Shown: positions 41,638 to 49,903 of the stretch, one piece after another
Layout of the letters: every line of letters begins with the position of its first letter
Numbering within the stretch: the first letter of the stretch is position 1
Virus record (IMG/VR): IMGVR_UViG_3300027969_000072
Span: 1-64,000 of that record
From: a virus
Reading direction: 5' to 3' (one strand)
DNA length: 64,000 bases
Position numbers and translations under genes: made by a program
The notes under the pieces: generated by a model
The model's database searches: none
What the model was told of the DNA's origin: nothing
What the model saw: only the letters and a program-made list of their open reading frames with translations

Positions 41638-41928
41638 ATGGGAATTATAGAACTTAAATATAGTGATAAATCTATCACAACAAAATCGGAAATTTTAAAG
41701 AAATTAAAAGAACTTGGATTCAATTGGCTAATTGATTCTGAAGTAGAGAATGCTATTATAGAAATTAAGAAAGAAACCTTAATTTGGCATGAAGGTGTTT
41801 TTAAATATGGAGATTGGAAATACGGGATATTCAAGAATGGTGCTTTTCATGGAACATGGGAAAACGGCATTTGGGAAGATGGATTTTTTAAAGGGACTTG
41901 GAAGAGTGGGTTGAACAAACCTATCTAG
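41638..41928 (+). CDS. Small protein with aromatic W/G repeats
   Basis: Start at ATG 41638 (MGIIELKYSDKS); the frame could extend to a GTG at 41596, but that is less likely. The last 45 residues hold tandem strands of the type G-x-[FW]-x-x-G-x-W, such as WHEGVFKYGDWKYG and NGAFHGTWENGIWEDG. These resemble MORN-like or phage Trp/Gly repeats that form a flat beta sheet. A short helix precedes them. It may bind a surface or lipid. It precedes the 151-residue unknown in the same operon. Confidence 0.55.
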   Translation: MGIIELKYSDKSITTKSEILKKLKELGFNWLIDSEVENAIIEIKKETLIWHEGVFKYGDWKYGIFKNGAFHGTWENGIWEDGFFKGTWKSGLNKPI

Positions 41929-41947
41929 ATAAAAATAATTACTAACT

Positions 41948-42403
41948 ATGAGAAAGAAAAAGACTTTACTGAAAGAAATTGGAACTAAAATCATTTATGA
42001 TGACAACACAATAATAATTAGCAGGGAGGGAAATGAATGGTTCTTCGAAATAGGTAAAGAGTTGACAACAGATTTAGGGGAAGCAGTTTCATTATTACTA
42101 AGAAATTGTGATGCAAGTGATGAAGTTTGGAAAACTGATATTAAAGAAATGAATATTGATAATATATCACCAGAAAAAAGTTTATATTGGCTAACAGGTG
42201 GTGAGAGAGAGTGGAAAACACTAGAGAATTATAATAGACCTTGGTGTGATTGTTACTTAGATTTTCAAGAAGAATTTGGATTATTAGTTATAAGTATTAT
42301 AAAAAGATCTAAAACATTAGAAGATATGAGAAAACACTTTATAGAATATTTAAACTTACCTGTTCTATATGACTTTGCACTAAGTAGAAAATTATTAAGA
42401 TAA
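41948..42403 (+). CDS. Hypothetical protein (151 aa)
   Basis: Starts MRKKKTLLKEIGTKIIYDDN. It has a basic helix, a strand-turn (TIIISREGNEWFFEIG) and a helical second half with WLTGGEREWKTLENYNRPWC. The Cys pair WCDC is the only notable motif. No family recognised. It lies 20 bases after the W/G-repeat gene and ends at a terminator. Confidence 0.5.
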   Translation: MRKKKTLLKEIGTKIIYDDNTIIISREGNEWFFEIGKELTTDLGEAVSLLLRNCDASDEVWKTDIKEMNIDNISPEKSLYWLTGGEREWKTLENYNRPWCDCYLDFQEEFGLLVISIIKRSKTLEDMRKHFIEYLNLPVLYDFALSRKLLR

Positions 42404-42410
42404 AAAATAA

Positions 42411-42438
42411 AAACCTATCATAAAAGATAGGTTTTTTT
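42411..42438 (+). terminator. Intrinsic terminator
   Basis: Stem AACCTATC/GATAGGTT with a six-base loop and T8 run. Confidence 0.8.
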
Positions 42439-42455
42439 TATTTATATATAGTACT

Positions 42456-43307
42456 ATGAACGGACATTTTTTTGACTTAAATAGTCTAATAACAATGAAT
42501 AGTAAAGTTTGGATAGTAAATACTCGAACTCCTAATAAACCTTTGATAAGAATATCAAAGTCTGAATTTAATCTTTTAAGAAAAGGTGTTTATAAAAAGG
42601 ATAATATAAACTTTAATATAGATGGACAAACTTATTGGTTAAGTGAAGAACTTTTTAATAAGATTAAAATTAAATCTAAAAATAATAATGTAAATATATC
42701 AGAACTTTCTTTCTCAATGCAAGAATTTATGAATAAAGATATTATTGAAAATGGTGACTTTACAATACACTTAGAGAATATAAGACATCTTAATAATACT
42801 CAAGATGATATTTATGTTATTTGCTCTAAAAACTCTAAAAGAAGTTATGAGTCACTAATTGAGAAACTAGAAGAAAAACTATTAGACTTTGGACTAAAAA
42901 TAAAGAACTTCTATTTCATATCAGAAACATTCTATAACAGAGATAGAGACGATATAATACACAAAAAAGTAAGATTGGTACTCCAACACATAATTGGATT
43001 AAAGACCGCTGATACGAAGTTTACAGAAGAAGAAATAACTAAATATGATCAAGTTTCTTTATATGATGATGATGTAAATACAATCAAATTAGCAAAAGGT
43101 GTAAATGATGTACTTCAATTTTTAGTAAAGAATAGTGATGATGAAGTAAAAGAGAAAGTAAAAGAGGTACTTAAAATGGAAGAGTGTGAACTTATTATAA
43201 ATCAAGTTACTTTTAATAAAGTAAACCCATTTATTATAACTAAAGTAGAGTTAAATCTAAATAAAATTGTAAGAACTTTTGAAAATTTTATATACAAAAA
43301 AGACTAA
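42456..43307 (+). CDS. Hypothetical protein with a degenerate HAD-like C-terminal half
   Basis: The 283-residue protein contains DDIYVICSKNSKRSYESLIE (a strand ending in Ser/Lys, as in HAD motif II), HKKVRLVLQHIIG (a Lys as in motif III) and QVSLYDDDVNTIKLAKGV (YDDD as in motif IV). A motif I D-x-D is not visible, so it would lack the usual nucleophile. The N-terminal 70 residues (SKVWIVNTRTPNKPLIRISK) seem to be a separate domain. A binding rather than catalytic role is possible. Confidence 0.5.
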   Translation: MNGHFFDLNSLITMNSKVWIVNTRTPNKPLIRISKSEFNLLRKGVYKKDNINFNIDGQTYWLSEELFNKIKIKSKNNNVNISELSFSMQEFMNKDIIENGDFTIHLENIRHLNNTQDDIYVICSKNSKRSYESLIEKLEEKLLDFGLKIKNFYFISETFYNRDRDDIIHKKVRLVLQHIIGLKTADTKFTEEEITKYDQVSLYDDDVNTIKLAKGVNDVLQFLVKNSDDEVKEKVKEVLKMEECELIINQVTFNKVNPFIITKVELNLNKIVRTFENFIYKKD

Positions 43308-43327
43308 CAAATGTTAGTCTTTTTTTA
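43301..43327. terminator. Bidirectional terminator
   Basis: Stem AGACTAAC/GTTAGTCT with four-base loop between convergent genes, A-run left and T-run right. Confidence 0.8.
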
Positions 43328-43945
43328 TTTCTCATCCCTTTTAGTCATCGCATTTTTAATCAAATCATTTAGATCTCGATTATTAGTAACTAATCCCTCC
43401 GAAGATGTATCAGATTTTTCTGCTTCGGCTTGTTTAACTTCAGGGTTTTCAATTTCATTATAACCTAAGTCTTTTCTTAATGTTTTATAGAACTTCTCTA
43501 ATTCAGTTCTTTGATTTGATAAAAACTTACCATTCTCTCTAATCTGACCAATTGTTTGATTGACAACTTCATGCATTCTTGCTGCGTTATCACCATTATC
43601 AACTTGTCTTAATTGAGATAGAAAGTTTTTTCTAGTCATTTTTGATAAGAAAATTGCTTCTGCATAAACCATGGCATCCTCTCGCATCTTATTCCTAATA
43701 TAAGAGTGTTCTTTTAATTTTGGTATATCACTTAGATATAAATCAACCAAAGATTCTAATACATCCATTGATTGTTGTGTAGCCACAGTTAAATCAGCAT
43801 CATAATCATATATCTCAATTTCACCTAAATCAGGTAAATCTTCTGGCTTTGCTAAGTGTAGAGAGATGTCGAATTCCGAGTTTTCTGACTGGATTTGATC
43901 GAATTCATCTTGTAGTCTAATTCTTTGTTCCTCACTTTTTGACAT
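43325..43945 (-). CDS. Acidic protein divergent from terminase; candidate small terminase subunit
   Basis: Start at ATG 43945 (MSKSEEQRIRLQDEF). An upstream frame to 44020 would overlap the terminase gene and encodes an unlikely hydrophobic start. The 206-residue product is helical and acidic. A central helix set (MREDAMVYAEAIFLSKMTRK, then LRQVDNGDNAARMHEVVNQT) resembles the oligomerising core of small terminase subunits in general terms. Its ATG lies 48 bases from the divergent large terminase gene. The assignment rests on position and composition. Confidence 0.5.
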   Translation of the reverse strand: MSKSEEQRIRLQDEFDQIQSENSEFDISLHLAKPEDLPDLGEIEIYDYDADLTVATQQSMDVLESLVDLYLSDIPKLKEHSYIRNKMREDAMVYAEAIFLSKMTRKNFLSQLRQVDNGDNAARMHEVVNQTIGQIRENGKFLSNQRTELEKFYKTLRKDLGYNEIENPEVKQAEAEKSDTSSEGLVTNNRDLNDLIKNAMTKRDEK

Positions 43946-43993
43946 AAGTAAACGGTTTTTTACAATATATATAAAAAAAGTTAAAGTCCAATT

Positions 43994-46141
43994 ATGGCAA
44001 AAGAAATAATAGAGAAACAAATGATCTTTACCACGAAGCTGGTAGATGAATCAACAGATAAAATAAATGATGGTATAGTCATCAAAAGATACCAAAATCC
44101 TTGGTTAAAATCTGAAGTAGGATTAAGAAGAGCAGGTGTATCTTTTAGGATGTCACCTGAAGAACAAGAAGAATATATTAAGTGTGCATTAGATATACAC
44201 TACTTCACAGAACAATATTGTAAAGTAAAAACAGAAGATGGATCAGTAGGTCAAATTAAGTTGAGAGAGTATCAAAAAGAAATATTAGATAATTTTGTAA
44301 ATAGTAGATTTAACATACTAATGGCAAGTCGTCAGGTTGGTAAAACAATATCGGCATCAATTTTCATGTTGCATACAATTCTATTTAGTAATGATAAGAA
44401 TATAATGATTGTCGCCAATAAAGGAGATACTGCAGTAGAGATTGTAGATAAAATTAAGTCTATATATTCATTATTACCATTCTTTTTAAAACCAGGTATT
44501 AAAACTTGGAATCAAAAGTCTCTAACATTTGAGAATGGATGTAGAATAAAAACATCCGCAAGGTCTAAAACTCCAGCAATTGGTTTTACGATTGACGTAC
44601 TTTATCTTGATGAGTTTGCACATATTCCCTCAAATATTATCGAACCTTACTATACCGCTGCTTATCCAACCGTGTCAGCAGTACAAAACTCAAAGATTAT
44701 TATCACATCAACACCAAATGGTATGAACTTGTTTCATAAATTACTTAATGATGCAGAAAGGCCAGATGGAGATCCACTTAAAAATAACTATAAAGCAATG
44801 CGTGTTTACTGGCATCAAGTTCCGGGAAGATTTGTTACATATTTGAGATTAAATGATCATAGATTATATGAACATGGTGTAACAAAAGAACAAATATTTA
44901 GTAGTATCAAAGAAACATATCCAGAGAATATAACAAAAACTCATATGGGATTCAATTCGGATTTTCAAAAAGACATCATCTCTGTATTTAATAATGAGAG
45001 ATGTACTGATGAAGATGTTAAAAACTTAACATTTATTGATTCAAAAGGATTCGAAGTACCTTTGAGAGCAATTGGTGAGATGACAACTTGGAAAGAAGAA
45101 GCAGTAAAGGATATTGGTGGTGAGGATGCTTTTAACCAAGAATATGGTTTAAGATTTATCAATTCAAGTAAGTCATTATTAAATGAAGCAATAATTGATA
45201 GTCTTTTAAATAATAAGAAAAATTATAAATTTGAGGAGATTTACGAATTTGAAAGTAAATTAAGATTTAGTTATAAAGATTTAAGGTGGATAGATGATGA
45301 TGAGATTTTTATACCAATGAATAGGAAAAATGAAAAGATTATACTATCAGTCGATATTGCAGAAGGTTTAGGACAAGATTATTCAATTATAAATATATTT
45401 AAAATATCTAAAAAAGATATGGATACAATAGAATCACAAAGATTGGCATATAAATCAGTTACAGATTTTTTTAGATTAGAACAAATTGGATTATTTAGAA
45501 GTAACTTAGTTTCAGTTAAACAATTAGCAGAATTACTTTATATTTTAGCATTTGAGTATTTAAACCCAGATAATGTTAAAATAGTTTTAGAGTTAAATAA
45601 CTATGGAAATACTTTACTTGCTGAACTACCACACGTTTTTGATGGGAATAATCAATATGGATCATCTATTTTCCTTAGATACAAACATAGAGCTGATGCA
45701 ACCGAAGAAAAAGTTGGATTAAAAGTAGGTGAGAATAAGAATATGATGGTTAAAGATTATCAAGATTTAATGATTTCTAAAGGATTTTCTATAAATAATG
45801 AGGAAACTGTTAGAGAGATTACAACATTTGTTAAACATACAACAACTGCAGGTAATACTAGATATGCTGCAGATGTTGGACATGATGACTGTGTAATGAC
45901 CATTGTAAATGCAACTTCTGCATTTGTAAAAAATGATTTTAAGGAGATGGTTGAAGATACTTTACAAAATGATCACATATTTAAGATATATGTAGAAGAT
46001 TGTTTAAAAAATCTTGAATTTACAGAAACTGTTGATTATACACAACTACTAAATGTTAGAAGAAAAATTTTAAATAGAAATAAAACAGTTAGTGAATCTA
46101 ATACAACTGGAATAAATTGGTTTAATAGTGGTGGTAAATAA
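43994..46141 (+). CDS. Terminase large subunit, gp17-like
   Basis: A 715-residue packaging motor. The ATPase domain has the Walker A variant ASRQVGKT (residues 111-118), Walker B plus catalytic Glu in VLYLDEFAH (202-210) and the coupling motif IIITSTPNGMN. The RNase H-like nuclease domain starts with ILSVDIAEGLGQD (Asp near 454) and has the late acidic motif DVGHDDCV near residue 630. Length slightly exceeds T4 gp17 (610). It cuts concatemeric DNA and pumps it into the prohead. The gene is separate from its neighbours and ends at a strong terminator. Confidence 0.93.
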   Translation: MAKEIIEKQMIFTTKLVDESTDKINDGIVIKRYQNPWLKSEVGLRRAGVSFRMSPEEQEEYIKCALDIHYFTEQYCKVKTEDGSVGQIKLREYQKEILDNFVNSRFNILMASRQVGKTISASIFMLHTILFSNDKNIMIVANKGDTAVEIVDKIKSIYSLLPFFLKPGIKTWNQKSLTFENGCRIKTSARSKTPAIGFTIDVLYLDEFAHIPSNIIEPYYTAAYPTVSAVQNSKIIITSTPNGMNLFHKLLNDAERPDGDPLKNNYKAMRVYWHQVPGRFVTYLRLNDHRLYEHGVTKEQIFSSIKETYPENITKTHMGFNSDFQKDIISVFNNERCTDEDVKNLTFIDSKGFEVPLRAIGEMTTWKEEAVKDIGGEDAFNQEYGLRFINSSKSLLNEAIIDSLLNNKKNYKFEEIYEFESKLRFSYKDLRWIDDDEIFIPMNRKNEKIILSVDIAEGLGQDYSIINIFKISKKDMDTIESQRLAYKSVTDFFRLEQIGLFRSNLVSVKQLAELLYILAFEYLNPDNVKIVLELNNYGNTLLAELPHVFDGNNQYGSSIFLRYKHRADATEEKVGLKVGENKNMMVKDYQDLMISKGFSINNEETVREITTFVKHTTTAGNTRYAADVGHDDCVMTIVNATSAFVKNDFKEMVEDTLQNDHIFKIYVEDCLKNLEFTETVDYTQLLNVRRKILNRNKTVSESNTTGINWFNSGGK

Positions 46142-46143
46142 TA

Positions 46144-46174
46144 AAAAAAGACATCTTAAAGATGTCTTTTTTTT
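46144..46174. terminator. Bidirectional terminator
   Basis: Stem AAAGACATC/GATGTCTTT with short loop, flanked by A and T runs, between terminase and clpS. Confidence 0.8.
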
Positions 46175-46457
46175 ATTCATTCACTTCCATGGTAGCAGAG
46201 AGTCCCGCTCCTCTTAGTTTATTTTTCATTTCTGAAATGGTTTCTAAATCACCATATTTAACATCACATTTTCCACTATTATGAATTATGTGAGCACACT
46301 GTGTAGCTTGTTCATATTCATGATCACAAACTTTCATTAGACAACTAATAACGTGGTCAAATGAATTGTAATCATCATTATGAACTATTAGTTTATAAGG
46401 TTTAGATAAAATCTCTTGTACTTTAGACTGTGTTTTTTTCTTAGTAATAGTTGGCAT
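46173..46457 (-). CDS. clpS: ClpS-like adaptor protein
   Basis: The 94 residues follow ClpS closely. YKLIVHNDDYNSFDHVI contains the N-D-D of the N-degron pocket, CDHEYEQATQCAHIIHNSGK carries the pocket His, and GLSATME is the last strand. The wording (HNDD, CDVK, GLS) is that of Bacteroidota ClpS. ClpS binds proteins with N-terminal Leu, Phe, Tyr or Trp and hands them to ClpA/ClpC for ClpP degradation. Here it could redirect host proteolysis. It follows the HAD gene by one base in the same operon. A ClpP gene lies 12 kb away. Confidence 0.88.
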   Translation of the reverse strand: MPTITKKKTQSKVQEILSKPYKLIVHNDDYNSFDHVISCLMKVCDHEYEQATQCAHIIHNSGKCDVKYGDLETISEMKNKLRGAGLSATMEVNE

Positions 46458-46458
46458 T

Positions 46459-46971
46459 TTAATTGAATGTTTTTGTTGTTTTGTTTATTACATCTATTAT
46501 AGTGATTTTACAATCAATAGTTTCCGTCCATTTTTCAAATTCAACTAGATGCTCAAATCTATCATCATACATGATGAATTCCTCTGGTTGCAATTCACTA
46601 ATTAGTTTTTCAAATAATCTACTTTTAAAAGTAAATGTGTCTCCACCATTGTTTAAATATAGAGCATCGAATGATAAATTTAGTTTATGTAAAACTTTTT
46701 CCACTTCAGTTCTTAATTTTTCAATACGACCTGTTGCACAAAAAACATAGTTATCAGGATCAGAGACTGCTTTTAAGTATTCTTGGTATACATAAGGGTT
46801 TATTTTTGTATCAAAAATATCTAAGTCTAAGGTTTCTGGTTTAGACCACCATCCTCTATGAGGCCAATCTGTACCAAATTTTTCTTTCCAGATAGGTTTA
46901 CCTTCCTCTGGTTTCAAGGTATGACAAAGAGTATCATCAAAGTCAAAACATATCAATTTTTTTATCTCCAT
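46459..46971 (-). CDS. HAD-superfamily phosphatase (Swiss-army-knife RNA-repair type)
   Basis: Motif I is ICFDFDDTL (D10, D12); WPHRGWWSKPETLD marks the HAD domain found in RNA-repair proteins. Motif II is FCATGR and motif IV FIMYDDR. At 170 residues it is a single domain. The family hydrolyses phosphate from nucleic-acid ends or small molecules; in this genome an RlaP-like nucleotidyltransferase offers a possible partner. A TATATTTG host-type box precedes the gene, and clpS follows one base later. Confidence 0.78.
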   Translation of the reverse strand: MEIKKLICFDFDDTLCHTLKPEEGKPIWKEKFGTDWPHRGWWSKPETLDLDIFDTKINPYVYQEYLKAVSDPDNYVFCATGRIEKLRTEVEKVLHKLNLSFDALYLNNGGDTFTFKSRLFEKLISELQPEEFIMYDDRFEHLVEFEKWTETIDCKITIIDVINKTTKTFN

Positions 46972-46991
46972 ATTTTCTATAAAATTTTATA

Positions 46992-46999
46992 CAAATATA
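46992..46999 (-). promoter_or_regulatory. TATATTTG, Bacteroidota-type -7 box
   Basis: TAnnTTTG match 20 bases before the HAD ATG, so it could drive the HAD-clpS operon. Confidence 0.4.
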
Positions 47000-47009
47000 T
47001 ATAAAAAAT

Positions 47010-47088
47010 TTTAATATATAAAATATTATTAGTATTATTATATGTTTTAGTAAATTACTAACCAGACTAAAAAAAATTTAATATATAA
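47010..47088 (+). promoter_or_regulatory. Two TTTAATATATAA motifs in a 183-base gap
   Basis: Exact copies at 47010-47021 and 47077-47088, both reading toward the coiled-coil LysM gene at 47154. No gene is seen in the gap. Confidence 0.4.
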
Positions 47089-47101
47089 TAAAAAATAATA
47101 G

Positions 47102-47133
47102 AGTTGTAAAGTTATTTTATTATCTTTACAACT
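47102..47133 (+). promoter_or_regulatory. Ten-base-pair hairpin in a leader region
   Basis: AGTTGTAAAG and CTTTACAACT are perfect reverse complements around a 12-base loop. No T-run follows, so it is not a usual terminator. It lies 21 bases before the LysM-protein ATG and could control that mRNA or be an operator. Confidence 0.5.
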
Positions 47134-47153
47134 TAAAAAAATAATAAAAAAAT

Positions 47154-47744
47154 ATGAAATTTAACTTTAATATAATTCTAATTTTATTTTTACTAATATC
47201 AACAGTTGGTTTTGGACTTACTTGGTACTTCGGTGGCTTTTCTGAATCAAAAGAAAGAGTTAAACAGCTTGAAAGAGATTATAAAAAATTAGAAGGAGAG
47301 AAAAAAATTGCAGAAGAAAAAGTTGCTGCTTGGCAGGAGGTATACCGACTAAAGGATATAGAAGATAAAAAATTGATAATAGAAGTTACTAATGCAAAAA
47401 AAGAAGTAACGATTGCAAGAGCAATGGCTGCAAAATTTCAGTTAGAACTTTCTAACATAAAAGGAGATATGGCACAGACACGAAGAGAAATTGAAGAGTT
47501 GAAAAATAATCCAAGAGTTCTAACTGATGAGGAACTTTTAAAAGATTTAGTAAAAAATACAACCCCTAAAGAGATTCAAAAAGTAGATAAACCAACAGAA
47601 ATTAGACATAAAGTACTAAAACATGAAACATTATATTCTTTATCAAAGTTATATAATGTAAGTATAAGTGAAATGATTGAACAAAATAAGTTTTTGGTGA
47701 ATGGTTTACAAACAGGACAAACTTTAATAATTATTACTAAGTAA
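47154..47744 (+). CDS. Membrane-anchored coiled coil with C-terminal LysM domain
   Basis: An N-terminal hydrophobic helix (ILILFLLISTVGFGLTWYFG) is followed by a charged coiled coil of about 100 residues (residues 30-130). The last 45 residues are a LysM domain: RHKVLKHETLYSLSKLYNVS, EMIEQNKF, LQTGQTLIII. LysM binds peptidoglycan, so the protein would bridge the inner membrane and the cell wall. Roles in lysis, superinfection exclusion or envelope reinforcement are possible. The next gene, 20 bases on, also encodes an envelope coiled coil, so they may work as a pair. Confidence 0.7.
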   Translation: MKFNFNIILILFLLISTVGFGLTWYFGGFSESKERVKQLERDYKKLEGEKKIAEEKVAAWQEVYRLKDIEDKKLIIEVTNAKKEVTIARAMAAKFQLELSNIKGDMAQTRREIEELKNNPRVLTDEELLKDLVKNTTPKEIQKVDKPTEIRHKVLKHETLYSLSKLYNVSISEMIEQNKFLVNGLQTGQTLIIITK

Positions 47745-47764
47745 CCTAAAAAATAAAAATAAAA

Positions 47765-48271
47765 ATGAGAAAATTATTTACAATACTAATAACATTAGTT
47801 TTTACAACAATGTTTTCACAGGGTAAACAAATAGAATATCCAAAGTTTGAGGTTGATTCACTTGGTCAAAAAGTAATAACAATGACTATTCCACAAGCGA
47901 TGCATCTTAATAATAACTCAAATATTCTAGAAAAATTTGAGAAGTTGTCAGAGGAAATGAAAGATTATGAGACACTAACATTAAAAGTAATTGATGAAAA
48001 GGATAAAGTAATTGCCAAACTAGATATTGTTGTTAAAAAACTAGACGAACAAATACTGATTAAAGATGATAAAATAAAGTCACTTCAAGGTGAAATACTT
48101 GCTTGGATGCAGAAAAGTAAAGTATTAGAGACACAATTAGCAAATAGACAACAAGTAATTGATGAAAAAGATAAACAATTAGGACGGCTAAAAACTAAGA
48201 TGATTGTAGGTGGAATAGGTGGGTCTATAGTAATAATAGGATTAGTATTATCCGTATTAGGAGTTTTTTAA
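47765..48271 (+). CDS. Secreted coiled-coil protein with C-terminal membrane anchor (spanin-like topology)
   Basis: The N-terminus MRKLFTILITLVFTTMFSQG is a cleavable-type signal peptide (likely cut after FSQ), without a lipobox Cys. A long coiled coil (about residues 55-140) is followed by a final membrane helix GGIGGSIVIIGLVLSVLGVF. The periplasmic coiled coil with a C-terminal anchor resembles lysis spanins, although a classic unimolecular spanin has an N-terminal lipid anchor. It pairs with the LysM protein just upstream. Confidence 0.6.
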   Translation: MRKLFTILITLVFTTMFSQGKQIEYPKFEVDSLGQKVITMTIPQAMHLNNNSNILEKFEKLSEEMKDYETLTLKVIDEKDKVIAKLDIVVKKLDEQILIKDDKIKSLQGEILAWMQKSKVLETQLANRQQVIDEKDKQLGRLKTKMIVGGIGGSIVIIGLVLSVLGVF

Positions 48272-48298
48272 AAAAATACAAAAAATGGCTTTTTATTC

Positions 48299-48310
48299 TT
48301 AATATATAAA
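48299..48310 (+). promoter_or_regulatory. TTAATATATAAA motif, putative phage promoter
   Basis: A near-exact copy of the recurring motif, 23 bases before the tagged gene at 48334. Confidence 0.35.
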
Positions 48311-48333
48311 TCATATAAAAAATAAACAAAAAC

Positions 48334-48894
48334 ATGAAACACGTTAAAGCATTTGAAAAATTTCGTATTCAAAAAAATAGAGAAGAGATTATTAAAGAAT
48401 CTGTTTTCCAAGTTAACGATCTTTATAAAGTAAAAACTATGATTGACTTACCTCAATCTTTAATCAACGCTTATGTTAAAAAAGTAAAAGATACAACAGG
48501 TAAAAACTTACGTCAATTTTTTGGCGATGTAGATATTGCAGAAGAAATCATTAAATATGTAACAACTACTTTCTTAGATATAGATAAAATTCCTGGTGGT
48601 GCTATAATGGGTGGCCAAACTCAAGCACAAACACAAGGTCAAGGACAAGTTCAAGTACAAACTGAACCTCAGGCACAAACTGAACCTCAGGCACAAGCTC
48701 AACCACAAGTACAAACTGAAGGTCAACCACAAACTCAAGCACCTGCAGAAGGAGAATTTGAAGAACCTGCACAAGGACAAGCTCAAGAACCTGCACAAGG
48801 ACAAGCTCAACCTGCACAAGAACCTGCACAAGGACAAGCTCAAGAGGAAGAAGAACCTAAAGAAGAAGAGGAAGAGGAAGAATTACCACTTTAA
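48334..48894 (+). CDS. Tagged protein with Gln/Pro/Ala/Glu repeat tail
   Basis: Begins MKHVKAFEKFRIQ, the shared tag. Residues to about 88 form a small helical domain (LYKVKTMIDLPQSLINAYVK). The rest is low complexity: QAQTEPQAQ-type and PAQGQAQE-type units, then an acidic run ending EEELPL. The design of tag, small domain and disordered acidic tail suits a prohead core or internal protein, as in T4 gp22/gp67-type components. The tandem DNA repeats create long but false frames on other strands. Confidence 0.6.
   Translation: MKHVKAFEKFRIQKNREEIIKESVFQVNDLYKVKTMIDLPQSLINAYVKKVKDTTGKNLRQFFGDVDIAEEIIKYVTTTFLDIDKIPGGAIMGGQTQAQTQGQGQVQVQTEPQAQTEPQAQAQPQVQTEGQPQTQAPAEGEFEEPAQGQAQEPAQGQAQPAQEPAQGQAQEEEEPKEEEEEEELPL
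48618..48844 (+). repeat. Tandem minisatellite encoding Q/A/P/E units
   Basis: Units such as CCTGCACAAGGACAAGCTCA recur three times between about 48765 and 48844, preceded by shorter ACTGAACCTCAGGCACAA repeats near 48660-48700. All stay in frame, so copy number can change without breaking the gene. Confidence 0.75.
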
Positions 48895-48907
48895 TCTAAT
48901 AATAAAA

Positions 48908-48937
48908 GAAAAACCACTCATTGAGTGGTTTTTTTAT
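48908..48937. terminator. Bidirectional terminator
   Basis: Stem AACCACTCA/TGAGTGGTT with A-run left and T7 right, between convergent genes. Confidence 0.8.
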
Positions 48938-49275
48938 TTAATATACTTTGTAAGTATAAAATCTCTTCGTATTATCATTAGTAAATTAAACATATCTTCA
49001 TCATCATTTTTATAATACTTAATATGTTTGTTTATGATCTCTAAACTTAAATCTTTTTTATTATAATTTATCCAATCCTCTTTTATATAAATTGGCATCT
49101 TAGAAACATCACTGATCTTTTCTTTATCATCTTGAATATAAAAATACAAACTATCTCTTTCGAGAATAATAGAGGTCAATCCTAATATCCAGTGATTCTC
49201 ATAATCACTTAAAATTGATACTATTTTAAAATCACCAAAATTAGAGTTAAACCCATTTAATTCTAGATTATTCAT
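48934..49275 (-). CDS. Hypothetical protein (113 aa)
   Basis: Starts MNNLELNGFNSNFGDFKIVS. It shows beta strands (WILGLTSIILERDSLYFYIQ) and a helical C-terminal half. No domain recognised. Its first codons overlap the end of the membrane protein gene upstream by eight bases, so it belongs to the operon led by the RlaP-like gene. Confidence 0.5.
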   Translation of the reverse strand: MNNLELNGFNSNFGDFKIVSILSDYENHWILGLTSIILERDSLYFYIQDDKEKISDVSKMPIYIKEDWINYNKKDLSLEIINKHIKYYKNDDEDMFNLLMIIRRDFILTKYIK

Positions 49276-49903
49276 TATTATAACTATCTAAAAATCTTTT
49301 TTCCTCTGGTGTAAGATTTTCAATACCAACAGATGTAATTCTATCTAATATATCATCTATATTAAACTTTATCTCATTCTGTCTTTTTATCTTTTCAATA
49401 TCTGACATTTCTTCTTTTGGAAAAGCACCAAACATACCCTTCTTCATATCTTCTACTTTTATTTTGAATTTACTCTCAAATTCATCACGAGAGAAGACCA
49501 TCCCCATTACATTTACAACATCATTTATCTCATGCTTATAGAAAACATCTAGACCCACAATGATTTCATCAACTAATAATTTATCTATTGAATCTGATGT
49601 ATAGATACACTTATCTCCCTTAAATATAGCAATATCACGTCTATCCATAAGATAAACAACATTTACCATACCTATATTATTTAGTTCGGTCATAATAGTA
49701 ACAGTACCATTGATACGACTAACAAAACTTGTTTTATTTGTATAAAGATTATCCAATACACTTTGAAAAATATCCGTAATTTCCTTTCGATACTTACCAT
49801 CGTTATATCCCTCAATAATCTTTCTTAAAAGATTATTAAATAAATATCCTAAACAAAAGAACCCTATAATAATTGCGATAATTGAACCGTTACTGTATAC
49901 CAT
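49268..49903 (-). CDS. Single-pass membrane protein of unknown function (211 aa)
   Basis: An N-terminal hydrophobic helix (SIIAIIIGFFCLGYLFNNLL) is followed by a soluble alpha/beta domain of about 150 residues, with strands VVYLMDRRDIAIFKGDKCIY, and a charged helical end. No family recognised. It overlaps the RlaP-like gene by 14 bases and the next gene by eight. Tight coupling suggests a common function, perhaps membrane-linked RNA surveillance, which is speculative. Confidence 0.5.
   Translation of the reverse strand: MVYSNGSIIAIIIGFFCLGYLFNNLLRKIIEGYNDGKYRKEITDIFQSVLDNLYTNKTSFVSRINGTVTIMTELNNIGMVNVVYLMDRRDIAIFKGDKCIYTSDSIDKLLVDEIIVGLDVFYKHEINDVVNVMGMVFSRDEFESKFKIKVEDMKKGMFGAFPKEEMSDIEKIKRQNEIKFNIDDILDRITSVGIENLTPEEKRFLDSYNNE

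Noticed and set aside
48574-49015. Several overlapping frames on both strands around the Q/P/A repeats
   Set aside because: Tandem 24-base-type repeats keep all frames open. Only the tagged frame has a sensible start and non-repetitive domain.
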